A stretch of 64,000 bases of DNA from Lycium barbarum. Its lineage: Eukaryota; Streptophyta; Magnoliopsida; Solanales; Solanaceae. The notes under the pieces were generated by a model. The model was not told the DNA's origin. It made no database searches and saw nothing but the letters and a program-made list of their open reading frames with translations. The first letter of the stretch is position 1, and each line of letters starts with the position of its first letter. The position numbers and the translations under genes were made by a program. Shown here one piece after another: positions 46,856 to 57,357 of the stretch. The stretch spans positions 61,289,800-61,353,799 of the forward strand of contig NC_083341.1 in NCBI RefSeq assembly GCF_019175385.1, in the 5' to 3' direction.

Positions 46856-47420
46856 CTGGGATAAGGTGAGAGTGGCCTCGATGGAGGTGCAGGAAGCGAG
46901 GCAGAGATGATTCGGGCATGTGGAGAGGAGATAATGTGCGGATGCCCCTATGTAGAGGTGTAAGAGATTGACTATGGATGGCTTTAGGAGTGGTAGAGGT
47001 AGGTCAAAGAAGTATTGGGAAGAGGTGATTAGACAGGACATGGTGCAGTTGCAGCTTACCGAGGACATGACCTTAGATAGGAGGTTGTGGAGGACACAGA
47101 TTAGGATAGATGGTTAGTAGGTGGTAGAGCATTTTCTCGTTTATTCTTCCTTATTAGTAGTCATAGTATTTATCATGTAGTTCCTTGTTCGTCAGTTCTT
47201 GCTATTATTTAATGTCTCTTGTTCTTTGCTTAGCATATTGTTGTGTTGTAGTTATTGTCCATTTATCTTATTTGACCTTTTTTTATTGCTTTATTCTGAG
47301 CTGAGGGTCTAATCGGAAACAGCGTCTCTATCTCCCAAAACAGGAGTAAGGTCTGCATACACTCTACCTTCCCCAAACCCCAATTTGTGGGACTGCAACG
47401 GGTATGTTGTTATTGTTAAA
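46856..47420 (+). pseudogene. RTE-type LINE 3' end (RT C-terminus and 3' UTR)
   Basis: One frame from about 46860 to a stop at 47115 reads DKVRVASMEVQEARQR, stop, FGHVERR, stop, CADAPM, stop, RCKRLTMDGF, then GRGRSKKYWEEVIRQDM and LTEDMTLDRRLWRTQIR. This is the conserved C-terminal part of plant LINE RT proteins, where Trp is expected at the first stop (RLRWFGHV-like). The 3' UTR carries TAATCGGAAACAGCGTCTCT, GGTCTGCATACACTCTACC and TTTGTGGGA, then ends in TTG/TTATTGTT units, the tail style of RTE-clade LINEs. It is 5'-truncated. A target duplication could not be fixed. Confidence 0.8.
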
Positions 47421-47882
47421 TGTATAATATTGTAAACTGGATGTATAAACATTGTTGCATAAAAACATTGGCGATGCGAGTGTAAACTGAAACTATGACT
47501 ATGTGGTGCAATGTGGTGTTTGCTGTATATTTTTTGAAAGGTTAGATCTCATACGAGATTTTCTTATTATAAATAAAATGGAGAAAGTACGTGTAAATTA
47601 AATGGACTTTTACATGATCAATCCAGCTACACGTCCATAGGATCCTTACATATGTTTGAACTATGTGTTTCAGGAGGCTATCCATTGCCAAAATCACCTT
47701 ATCAACATCCCAACCAATTATGCGTATCACCAGCTCATCCATTATAATGGCTCAATTGGACTGTGTGTGAATTGAGTACTGCCCATAGTTGGTATGACAC
47801 TAGCTCCATCTCAACTCATAAGTCATATGCACATAACACAAAACAGTGCAATCATAAAAGTATCAATTGATAAACGCAATGT
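47421..47882. other. Intergenic, no gene seen
   Basis: No recognisable coding sequence. A 66-codon frame on the minus strand (47742-47542) has no known domain. Ends at the hAT TSD (47875-47882). Confidence 0.4.
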
Positions 47883-48401
47883 CAGGGTTGTCTCAACAAG
47901 ATTGGGAGCCTAAAGCCAAATTTAATAAAGAGGCCCTACTTTATTATTATTTTTTTTAAAAAAGGAAAGATCATCATATGTATTTTAATTAAAGTCTACT
48001 TTTCTAAATTTTTTAAATGCGAAGTCATTAATTATTATTTTATAATCGTCAAGAACATTTCAAATCAATTTATTCTAAAAAAAATTCAACTGACGATTTA
48101 GCTAATCTATCACGTAACTAAAAAGGTTTTTTTTTTTTTTTTTATGAAAAATTTGTACTCCCTCTTTCTTAATTTATGTGACACAATTCGGATTTTAAGA
48201 GTCAAACTTCTTTATTTTATCGTGAACTCAGACATACAATCTTTAAGTTTTTTTTTTAAAAAAACAATTTACATATTTAAAAATTACATAAAAGTAATAA
48301 TAGTCACGATAGTTTTTTAAATAAATTAGTCATAAAACTTAACAAAAATGGGGGCCCCAAAAAGCCATTGCCTCAGTGGCTTTGGCCTTGAGCCGACCCT
48401 G
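47883..48401. mobile_element. hAT-type non-autonomous element (519 bp)
   Basis: Left end CAGGGTTGTCTCAACAAGAT and right end, read from outside, CAGGGTCGGCTCAAGGCCAA are imperfect inverted repeats of a common plant hAT MITE family. Flanks CGCAATGT (47875-47882) and CGCAACAT (48402-48409) match at 6 of 8 bases, an 8-bp duplication. The interior has GTACTCCCTCTTTCTTAATT at about 48158, which looks like one end of a Stowaway MITE. Confidence 0.7.
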
Positions 48402-48749
48402 CGCAACATCATCATGTTATGCATCTCAACACGTATAGAAACAATATGCATCATAACATTCTTCCTAGATCAATGCATCTAGTTTGTCATGTTCTATTTA
48501 GCTAATCAGTCACTTTCTTCAACTAAATTTATGTGGTATCATTTGGCTATGCATAAAGTTTAAGAAAGAATGGGAAATTTTTGAAATTTTGGTTTAAAAT
48601 AAACCTCAGATATTTGTGTGGCTATAAATAATTTCATTAAGGGTAAAGAGAAATTTTAAAGTTAAGTTATTTCTAATTAAAGAAAGGTGACATTCTTTTT
48701 CGTACATACTAAAAAAAAAAACTGTGTCACATTTATTGAAAAAGAGGTG

Positions 48750-50220
48750 GGAGTGGCAAATTCAGCCCAAAAACATGTGACCCACCCAACCCACCCAATT
48801 TTAATGAATCGGGCATAAGCTATATTACGAAGGAATAACTACATGACATAACAAACGTATAGTGGGTATTAACATTTAGTAGCTATAGTTTAACTTAATT
48901 ACTTCTCATAGCAAACATTTGTGTATTAATAACATTTAGTAACTATATATATACACACACAAAATAGAATACTCATCACACTATTCACCCTCAACCCATC
49001 CCTCCCATCTCTCTCCCCCCCTTCTCCCCACTGCTCCGCCGGCCACCGCCACCGCCGGAGCTCCCATCTCTGTGGAATTGTTGCAGGTAAAATCCCAAAT
49101 CTAGTTTATGTAGAATTCATTTTAATTCATGCGGCCTCAAACGTTCTTTTAGGCTTTTGATTGGAGAAGTATCTCCAAAAGGAAATAGGCCTCATTCACA
49201 ATTATGTCCTTTTCTTGTGAGTTCTTCTGTTAAAAAAGAAACAAGATTAAGGTGTTTAGTATCCTGATGAGTAGGAAGAAACACAGTTGCTATTTACCAA
49301 CAAAGTAAATACAAGTACGAACATGGGCAACTGCAATAACCGGAGGCAAAAAGGAAAAAAACCCAGATCTATGCTGGATCCGCTGGTCGGCGAACCTCCG
49401 ACGAAGTCCCTCCAATCTCCGCCGTTGTCACCACGAAGAATTCAAAATGCCGACGAGGGCACGCCGGAAAAGAACCTCAGATCTATGCCGGAGAAGAAAA
49501 AAAAACTCAGATTTACGTCGGAAAAAAAATGTCGTCGTTGTATTCGCTGGAATTTTTTTCTGATTAGATCTGAAAAAAGTCTAGATTTTCGCTGTATTTG
49601 TTGTATATTTACCGTGTATACAATATTTTTCGCTTGTATTTGTTGTATACATACCGGAAAATATTTTCCGGTCAGATCTGGAAAAAGTTTAGATTTTCGC
49701 TGTATTTGTTGTATATTTATCGTGTATACAATTTTTTTCGTTTTGTATTTGTTGTATACATACCGAAAAATATGGCCTTTTTGTTAATTTTTGGTGTATA
49801 TATGTTGTATATAATATTTTTTGCCTGTATTTGTTGTATACATACCTGAAAATATGATGTATTTGTGTAATTATTAGTGTATATGTATTCAGTTTTTTCC
49901 TCGTTGTATTCATGAATACAACAAGTCAATTTATGAATACAGATAATTATTTTATGAATACAGTGGGAAAAAAATTATTGTATTCATGAATACAGCTAAA
50001 AAAAAGAAAATTGAATACACATGTGGGAGTGATTTGCTACAGAACGTAAATATTAAAACATTAGCTATGCAACTTGATTAAACCCCAAATGTTTGCTATT
50101 TATGTAAAATGCCCTATTACGAATGAGCTAATTTTGGGCACAACCCATTTTCACCCATGACAAAAGCTAGCTCAAAGTCAATCCACGAACCAACCCAAAC
50201 TCAACCCATCACTATCCAAT
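48750..50220. mobile_element. hAT-like GGGTTGGGT-type remnant split by a Mutator-like insert
   Basis: 48770-48822 (GTGACCCACCCAACCCACCC, AATGAATCGGGCATAAGC) and 50124-50225 (GGGCACAACCCATTTTCACC, CCAACCCAAACTCAACCCAT) have the ACCCA/GGGTT texture of a widespread plant non-autonomous family, and they flank the Mutator-like element directly. Outer ends were not defined. Confidence 0.35.
48832..50114. mobile_element. Non-autonomous Mutator-like element, copy B (1283 bp)
   Basis: Flanked by a perfect 9-bp duplication, TATTACGAA (48823-48831 and 50115-50123). Ends are inverted: GGAATAACTACATGACATAA at the left, and GGGCATTTTACATAAATAGC from outside at the right. As in copy A there is a subterminal TAGCTATAGTTTAACTTAAT, a GC-rich block (49020-49080, CCGCCGGCCACCGCCACCGC) ending in a splice-donor-like GCAG/GTAAAA, and a 3' field of TGTATTCATGAATACA palindromes (49905, 49980). 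A 166-codon frame (49287-49787) has CICCIF/YTIFF repeats from an internal tandem repeat; it is more likely an artefact than a gene. No transposase is present. Confidence 0.85.
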
Positions 50221-50225
50221 ATCCT

Positions 50226-50622
50226 ACCTCAATAATTTAATTCTTTTGTAGCCAAGTTCACTCAAATGAAAAGAATATAAAATATTCCAAAAGTGACCTT
50301 CCTATTATGCTTATATAAGATGTTAAGTTTTATACCATATACTTCTCCTCAATAACTCTTTATGCTACATATCACTGTAATCCTTTGCAACCTCTTAAAA
50401 TAGAGAAATATGTAAATAAAATCTTCATCTCATATTGGGACTTCAAAATAAGTCAAAAATATTAGAAAATTTTATCAAACTATAAGATTCTTTTTTGTTA
50501 CAGAAACTAGAAATATAAGAACACGAAAATGAACCACCTCTAAAATAATACATAAAATGTCATTAAGGATTACTGAGTTTGTTTATCGGATACCCTTAGT
50601 GGTTTATTAAGTGATATATAAA
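50226..50622. other. Intergenic, no gene seen
   Basis: AT-rich stretch between two transposons, with no supported feature. Ends at the hAT TSD (50615-50622). Confidence 0.45.
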
Positions 50623-51835
50623 CAGGGGCGGATTCACCCTTTAGGATGGGGTGGCATGACAACCCCTCGATTAATAAAATTTTTATTTACTTATGTTGTA
50701 ATTTGCTTAAATTAAGTTAAAGATTTGATCCTGCCACCCCCTATTGTAAATTAGACAAAGGTGTTACGGCTGGTAGACACAAATTTGAATCTATCTTGAA
50801 TATTTCCAATTCTCGTTTTTCGTTGCGCTTTTTACTTCATTTTTACCACTAATTCCCTTTTCGGCCCTCCCAATTTTCTATTTATCTTTTTATTATTTAT
50901 CTTGCCTTTCCTCTTTTCTATTATTTTATCTGTGATCTCTAGCGAGAACACACAAATAAAAACTTCAAAATCTCTTAAATTAAGCATTTCTCTTAATCTC
51001 AAATCTGTGTGAGTATTTAAATCGAAAAATTTGGGTCTCAATGGGAATTTTGGATTGAGATCAAAATTCAATTTTTTTTTATATAATTTCTTTTGTTTAT
51101 TACTCCATCCATCCATGTTTATATTTGACTTGGGACACTCTTAATAAGCAACAAATAAAATGAGAAATGAATTGGAGTACTCAATAATAAGGGTAAAGTA
51201 GGTATAAAATGATAAATTATGTCTTGGTTTTTCAAATTATATAACTTACAAGTAAAAATGGACATATATTTTTATTATAATGGACAAATAAAAATGGACG
51301 GAGGGAGTGTATTATAAATTTGTTAAATTCAATTTAAATCACTTTACTACTTAAATTGTGATGGAAATTTCGTAAGCACTGCTTAGAAACAACATGAAAT
51401 TTATGATTTATTTTTTAGAACTCGTAGTTTATCTAATTCTACATTTACTTATGGGGTGTATTAACCTATTGAAGAGTTTTTCTATTATTTTTCTTATTTT
51501 GATTGGTGTAATTCCCTTATTGAAGATATTATTTTACTTGTGCAAATTCATTTTTTAATATACATAAGAGATGCAAGTCCCTTGGTGAAAATATTGATTT
51601 TACTTCTGTTGTTAATGAGTGTTAATGAGTGTGATTCCTTGTTTAAGACGCTAATTACGTTTGTTTCTTTATTTTTGAGATGTAATTTTCATATTTGCAA
51701 ATAAAAAAAAAGCCTATTAAGTTGACCTGAATAAACTAAAAAGAGATGGACCCGACCCAAATACATGTTCCTAACAAGATGTACATTGAGGAAAATTGTG
51801 GCACCCACCACCTTCAAATCCTAGATCCGCCTCTG
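50623..51835. mobile_element. hAT-type non-autonomous element (1213 bp)
   Basis: Left end CAGGGGCGGATTCACCCTTT and right end, read from outside, CAGAGGCGGATCTAGGATTT are inverted repeats. Flanks TATATAAA (50615-50622) and TATATAAT (51836-51843) match at 7 of 8. Inside is a complete Stowaway-like MITE. A 94-codon minus-strand frame (51116-50832) has no known domain. Confidence 0.75.
51103..51309. mobile_element. Stowaway-like MITE nested in the hAT element (207 bp)
   Basis: Left end CTCCATCCATCCATGTTTAT and right end from outside CACTCCCTCCGTCCATTTTT are inverted, with TA at both borders (51101-51102 and 51310-51311). Size and ends are normal for Stowaway MITEs. Confidence 0.75.
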
Positions 51836-51843
51836 TATATAAT

Positions 51844-52560
51844 TATATATTATTCTGTTATTTGCATTGTATAGTATATGATTAACGATTGATAAGATGT
51901 GAACTACTGTTACAAAAGCCATAAGGACCATACCTACTTCTGAGTTTGAATATCTGGAATTGGTACCATCTAATAAATTCAGTAACAATGAAGTGTCAAA
52001 AGTCCCTCTAACACCATGTTGAAATATTCTTTTCTTTTTTGTCAGTAATTATTGTTTCCTTTTACGCACACACATCATTATAATGATGTTATTTATTTTG
52101 TTAACTCTGTTTTTTATAAATTGATGATCATAAATACTTGATAATCGAATGAGAAAATACAATAGAGGAGATTATAAAAGAGTAAATAATTTCTCTGTTC
52201 CACAAATAGACATGGACTGAAGTTCACACATATCACAATTTTATAATATGTACAGAAGAAGTCTATATTGCACTAGCTAAAGTTGGAACAAAATTAGGCT
52301 AATTTGGTGCAATTTGCCGGGTTGGGTTATGACCCATCATTTAACCCATCTTGACTCAGGCCACCCTAGCCCAAGCAAGTTTTGGGCAGGATTGAGCTTT
52401 GATCCATCTATTGGTTCAATCCATCTTGACCAGTCCAACTTCGACCCAAACTGTTTATTTGCCATCCCCAGAAGAAGTATAAATCATGTTGTGATAGTGT
52501 AAATTTTATCATATCAAACTTTTAATAGTAATTAATACAACTTCATTGAAGAAATAGCAC
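51844..52560. other. Intergenic with a GGGTTGGGT-type repeat
   Basis: 52317-52470 has GGGTTGGGTTATGACCCATC and TTGACCAGTCCAACTTCGAC, again the texture of a common plant hAT-like remnant. No gene. Confidence 0.4.
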
Positions 52561-53475
52561 AAAATTACAGTATTTGATATAGAATAGCATATATGCCTGA
52601 GTACGGACTCGCTCCGCAACATACTAGTTATTTTGAAAGCCAATAATGTACGTTTCCAAATCCTGATGTCGGAAAAAAAAAAGTATGCAAGAGGTTAAAG
52701 TCTCAGTTGACTTAAATATGGTGAAACTTTTCCACCCTGGCACATTTCGGATCTCCAATCCGCAACATTCAACGATCTCAATCTATGCAAATTATAGAAG
52801 AACGCATCAAATTAGGCTAAACAATCCGTTTGCATATATAATCTAGGAAAACGTCAAAGTCAGAAGTCAAAATCAATCCTCTAAAACTCAACCCACGGTC
52901 AACCCGATCATATTCCAAATAAATTACATGGATCAATAAGCTTTCGAATGCTTCTCTATAATCAAGTATTCATTTTGACTTCAATTGCTAAGTCAAAATC
53001 CCAATTTACCCAATTTTAAAATTAAGTCAAATTTCCCAATTTAGGCATTCAAAACATATGATTTAAAGGTTAAAATCTCACCAAAATTAAGTATAATTAT
53101 CCTAGGGTGTTAGAGAATCACTGCTTTAATAATTAAGGTCCAAATCAAACTAACCAACAACCCTTACCCCCACTCCACAGGCTCTTTTCTCCAAACATGA
53201 CAATAATTAAATCTGAAATTCAAAACTGTCCAATTTATACTCCTAGGTTTGTTCGCATCTGCAATCAAAATTATTGTATTTGCTATCCCAACTCCGCATT
53301 TGCGGAGCTCCCAAACTTCTCACCCGCATTTGGGAGTAAGCTCCGATTTTGTGACAGACGAATTGGCAATCTCTGGTTCGCATTTGCCAAGTTTGACCAA
53401 AATGAGTGGCCTTCACATTTGCGATAACAGTGTCGTATTTGCAGGAGCACCAATGTCAGATTTTTGAACAACAAG
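52561..53475. repeat. Possible retrotransposon LTR remnant
   Basis: Contains several GCATTTG(C) copies (53297, 53323, 53379, 53416) and phrases such as TCAACCCGATCATATTCC and AGTCAAAATCCCAATTTACC that recall Solanaceae Gypsy LTRs. Neither TG...CA ends nor a duplication was found, and overlapping short frames are artefacts. The call rests on resemblance alone. Confidence 0.3.
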
Positions 53476-54310
53476 TTTTATGGTGGATTCTGTGACCTTG
53501 TTTTTTGTATGAAAATAATTTTGCATTCTTATAGTAGAATGAATTGTGATTATGGTGGGTTTTTGTGTTGGTTATAGTGGGTTCTGGTAGTTGAATGACT
53601 ATATGCCGTGTGAATGTCATGTGTATCTATGTTCTATATATATCACGTGTATCAGTATTATATAAATCAATAAATGACATACATGTAACATGAATACATC
53701 ATACATTGACATACAAGTGATGGTGTATGTCACATCTATATCATTGTATTTCATGTGTATATTTACATGTAGATAATGTTATACGAAACATACAAGTAGA
53801 CATGGAGAGACGAAGTTGATGAAGACATGAGAGAGATCTCATGTTTCCAACAAACGGGGATTGGGATGGAAACAATGACAACTAGAGTTTCTGGGAAAGA
53901 GAGATCTCCATAATCCCTATTTAATTGGAGGTTGTATATGTTTTGTAAAAATTTAGTTGTTATGTTTTAAAATTGAATAGTATTGTTAATTTAGTGTAAA
54001 TTTGAATTTTATTTCGTATATGCCTGTAAATCTTTCAATTCGGATTAGTCAAAGTCCTAAAATGAGTATCAAACACATAATTGGAAACCAAATAAAAAAT
54101 CATTTCAGTATTTCAAATAGTGAAGTCGTTATTTGTGAATAACAGTTTGGTCAAGTTCAAGTGAAATATTAGTTGTACTTAAGGTGATTGAAACAATTGT
54201 TTGAAGGTGCGTTTCAAATTAAAAAAATTAAATTTTTTAAGTAGGCGTTTGGACAATATTTGGTTAAACTTGAACAAAAAAGTAATTTTAGTTGAAAATG
54301 AAAAAAGAAT
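53476..54310. other. Intergenic, AT-rich, no gene seen
   Basis: 53620-53780 has scattered ATGTGTAT/ACATACAAGTGA motifs on both strands. 54190-54310 begins a repeat with GGCGTTTGGACAATATTTGG that resumes at 55120 (TTTCACTTGAAACACTTTCC), so the L1 LINE below interrupted a MITE-like element. Confidence 0.4.
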
Positions 54311-54322
54311 ATTCAAAGTTGA

Positions 54323-55100
54323 AAATGATAGTAAAGGAGATCCAAAGATTAATGAAGGGAAAGTTAGTGAAGGTGGAGCACATTTGCAGAGAAGGCAATG
54401 GACTAGCAAATTTTTTGGCTAACTTTGTTTTTGATTTTGCAGGTACACAGCAGTTCACTAGTTTCCAAGAATTACCAACAACTGCTAGAAGAATTTTCAA
54501 CTCAAATAATTCTCAGATACCATATCTGAGAATCAGACATACATCAAATATACAGCAGCAAACATGAGGAGGGAAAGAAAATTTGCACCTGCAGAGTTTC
54601 TGTAGCTGCTGTTCGATATTGCCATACATGTGATTCTGTTGCTGAGCTGATTTAGTACAGATTTGGAAGTTGTTTGCATGGGTGGTATTAGTGTGATATC
54701 ATGCTCATTCCCATGCAGAGAGTTTTCAACTGTATTAGTTTCAAATTACAACGGGAATGGGATATATAACACAAGTTATACTTGCCGAATTGCACAAGCT
54801 GAAACTAGCAGGAAATGTGACTTGAAAACTATTTTGGAGGCCTGAATTATATTAAATTAGATCTTGTTCCATACCACTTGGTGAGAGCTTGGAGGAGTGA
54901 TAGATGGAAGAAAGCCAAGGCACCATGTATTTCAAATTACTTTTGTCATTGCTGTTTTTAGCTTATTTTTAGTTGTTGCTGTTAGCTTCTTTTCCCTTTT
55001 TGGCTTTCATACTCTCCTTTTTTTGGAGTAGTACTCTTGTACAGTTTTTGCTTTTAATAAATTCCCATCACTATGTGATGGTTAAGTTAAAAATAAATAA
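54323..55100 (+). pseudogene. 5'-truncated L1-type LINE with RNase H domain end
   Basis: Flanked by a perfect 12-bp target duplication, ATTCAAAGTTGA (54311-54322 and 55101-55112). The frame KEIQRLMKGKLVKVEHICRE, then GNGLANFLANFVFDFAG, SFQELPTTARRIFNS and QIPYLRIR, is the C-terminal end of the RNase H domain of plant L1 LINEs. The last catalytic residue (Asp in REGNxxAD) reads Asn (REGNGLAN). The 3' UTR ends TTTTGCTTTTAATAAATTCC and an A-rich tail (AAAAATAAATAA). The perfect duplication means the insertion is not very old. Confidence 0.85.
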
Positions 55101-55556
55101 ATTCAAAGTTGACGCAAATTTTACACGGAAAAAAAGTTGAAAATTTGTGAACGAAAACTATTATTTCACTTGAAACACTTTCCAAATATATGTTTTAATA
55201 ATTCCCTAGTATTTCAAATAATGATGAAGATCAGTGTTTAAACAAGTATTTTAACGATGTTGAACTTCGATAAATATTGAAATATTGTTTATGGATAAAT
55301 ACAGGATAACTCCTCTCACAAATCATCAACTTTCATTTAAAAATAAAATAAAAATAAGAGTGAATCTCATGCCAAACACAACTTTCACAAATTTGTTTGC
55401 TTTTAAGCTTTAAATACTCTGCTTTCAACGTCAACTTAAATTTTTCCAAATGCATACTACGTCTTATGAACATTGTCTTTAATATATTCTGTTTCTGATG
55501 TTGCTTAATTCAACAAATACAAATATGATTTTATATTGTAAACTATTAAGCAGCTT

Positions 55557-55629
55557 GGGGATGTAGCTCAAGTGGTAGAGCGCTCGCTTTGCATGCGAGA
55601 GGCACGGGGTTTGATACCCCGCATCTCCA
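55557..55629 (+). tRNA. tRNA-Ala (anticodon TGC)
   Basis: 73 bases that fold as a cloverleaf: acceptor GGGGATG/CATCTCC with the G3-T70 wobble that identifies alanine tRNAs, D arm GCTC/GAGC with AAGTGGTA loop, anticodon stem CTCGC/GCGAG with loop TTTGCAT, and T stem CGGGG/CCCCG. No intron and no encoded CCA. The A box is TAGCTCAAGTGG and the B box is GGTTTGATACC. A TTTT at 55633-55636 can serve as polymerase III terminator. The T loop reads TTTGATA where TTCGANN is normal, so C56 is T, leaving a G19-T56 wobble instead of G-C. Confidence 0.95.
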
Positions 55630-55678
55630 TCCATTTTATAAAACTAATTTGTCGAATATTTTTGTTCAATTAAATAAA

Positions 55679-56182
55679 CGGAAAAGGGTCAAAATTACCC
55701 CTGAACTTTGAAAAATAGTTCATTTATACCCTTCGTTATACTTTAGGGCCAATTATATCCTTATAGTTATACTATGGGGTTAATTATACCCTTATGACTA
55801 ACGGCTGCCACCTGGCATCATCCCAACCCTTCAAAATTATTTTACCCTCAAATAATTTTTTACCCACTAAAATAACTCAACCCGACCCGATTTTTTTTTT
55901 CGAGCAAAAATAATACGGATATTTTTTCCAGGAAAAAAAATAAAAATAATTTCGTATTATTTTTGCTGGAAAAAAAATTGTTGAGTTATTTTAGTGGGTA
56001 AAAAATTATTTGAGGGTAAAATAATTTTGAAGGGTTGGGATGATGCCACGTGGCAGCCGTTAGTCATAAGGGTATAATTGACCCCATAGTATAACTGTAA
56101 GGGTATAATTGACCCTAAAGTATAACGAAGGGTATAAATGAACTATTTTTCAAAGTTCAGGGGTAATTTTGGCCCTTTTCCG
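55679..56182. mobile_element. Foldback MITE (504 bp) with 9-bp target duplication
   Basis: Almost the whole element is one inverted repeat: CGGAAAAGGGTCAAAATTAC at the left, CGGAAAAGGGCCAAAATTAC from outside at the right, arms of about 220-230 bases and a spacer near 55920-55945. Flanked by the perfect 9-bp duplication TTAAATAAA (55670-55678 and 56183-56191). Nine bases points to a Mutator-type transposase as mobiliser. It lies 49 bases after the tRNA gene. No ORF. Confidence 0.93.
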
Positions 56183-56191
56183 TTAAATAAA

Positions 56192-56830
56192 TATTTTTGC
56201 TAATCTAAAGAATTTTCTTTTCTCACCCCTGCCCCCCCAGGTACTAAAAGACGGGCTGTGTTGTTTCTTTCCACGTGTAATCAGCAAATATATAGAACAG
56301 TGCAAGCAGATTTCACTTTCCCTGTAAGAGTTCCCCCACATGAAAGAACTCTATACTGTATACATTAACATGTTTGTCAAAAGGAAAAGCTTGGGAAGCT
56401 GCCGCAATCGAAAAAATTGTACGGCATAATTCACTAATTCTCTAATATGTTGTATTGGTGAATGAGATGTCTGCAGTCAATTAATTAAAGATACTTCGAC
56501 ACATAACATTCCATAATCTGGTTAAGTTTTTAATTGCTTCATTCACCATCACACGGAGAAAGTCACTATCAACATTAGGATGTCCCTTCTTTCTCCTTGT
56601 TCTTTATCTCTTCTATAATATAATCATCATTAATTCATGAACAGGAATTTGAGTCTTCATATTTCAGATTTTAATATATGATATAGATATAAAATTGCTA
56701 TTCATTCTTAGTTCTTGCTTTGCATTTTGAAATGACATGAATAATTAATCCATTTCTCGGTTGACACTGACATTCGACCAGCTGGTTTATTGGACTAACG
56801 TGCTTGCATTGGTCCTGGAGACGTGTAGTA
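56192..56830. other. Intergenic, no gene seen
   Basis: AT-rich with a C-run at 56233-56239. No supported coding or RNA feature. Confidence 0.45.
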
Positions 56831-57060
56831 TTATGCCCAATTTATGTGATACATTTTTTTTAGTCTGTCTAAAAAAAAATGATATATTTTTTATTTAACA
56901 ACAATTTAATTTTAAACTTTATCTTTTACGCTTTAAGAGATGATCTATAACTACACAAATATCTTTGGCTTATTTTAGACCACAAGATTCAAAAGTTTCT
57001 TTATTTTTTAAACTCCGTACCTAGTTAAACTATATCACATAAATTGAGACGGAGGTAATA
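56831..57060. mobile_element. Stowaway-like MITE, tandem copy 1
   Basis: Right end from outside TATTACCTCCGTCTCAATTT (a CTCCGTC end) mirrors a degraded left end CCCAATTTATGTGATACATT. The interior matches copy 2 at 57145 in the same orientation (GAGATGAT-TATA and CACAAG-TTCAAAA blocks). Confidence 0.6.
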
Positions 57061-57144
57061 ATGTTTTAGTAGAGTCTACGAAGTATATCTCACAATTTTT
57101 CATGCGTAGAGTTCAAAGATGTAGCGAGTTATTCCTATTACACC

Positions 57145-57357
57145 TTTTATCTCAATTAATGTAACATACATTATTTTTTGTCTGTTTCAAAAAAGAATGT
57201 CATTCATTCTTATTTAAAATAATTTTATCTTTAATGAGATGATTTATAGTAAAAAATGTATATGACTTGTTTTAAATCACAAGTTTCAAAAATCTTTTTT
57301 TCGTCTTAAATTTTGTGTCTAGCCAAGCACTTTCATGTAAAGTGAAAAGAGGGCGTA
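57145..57357. mobile_element. Stowaway-like MITE, tandem copy 2
   Basis: Starts near TTACACCTTTTATCTCAATT and ends near AAAAGAGGGCGTAA. It runs parallel to copy 1 about 314 bases upstream, with heavy divergence. Either two separate insertions in one hot spot or an old local duplication. Confidence 0.5.

Noticed and set aside
49287..49787. 166-codon open frame with repeated CICCIF/YTIFF segments
   Set aside because: It lies wholly inside a non-autonomous Mutator-like element and its repeats come from a DNA tandem repeat; no domain or codon pattern supports a gene.
53197..53474. Three overlapping short frames on both strands
   Set aside because: No domain; the region looks like an LTR remnant with GCATTTG repeats.
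54663..54845. 60-codon frame downstream of the RNase H fragment
   Set aside because: It falls in the LINE 3' region and has no recognisable content.
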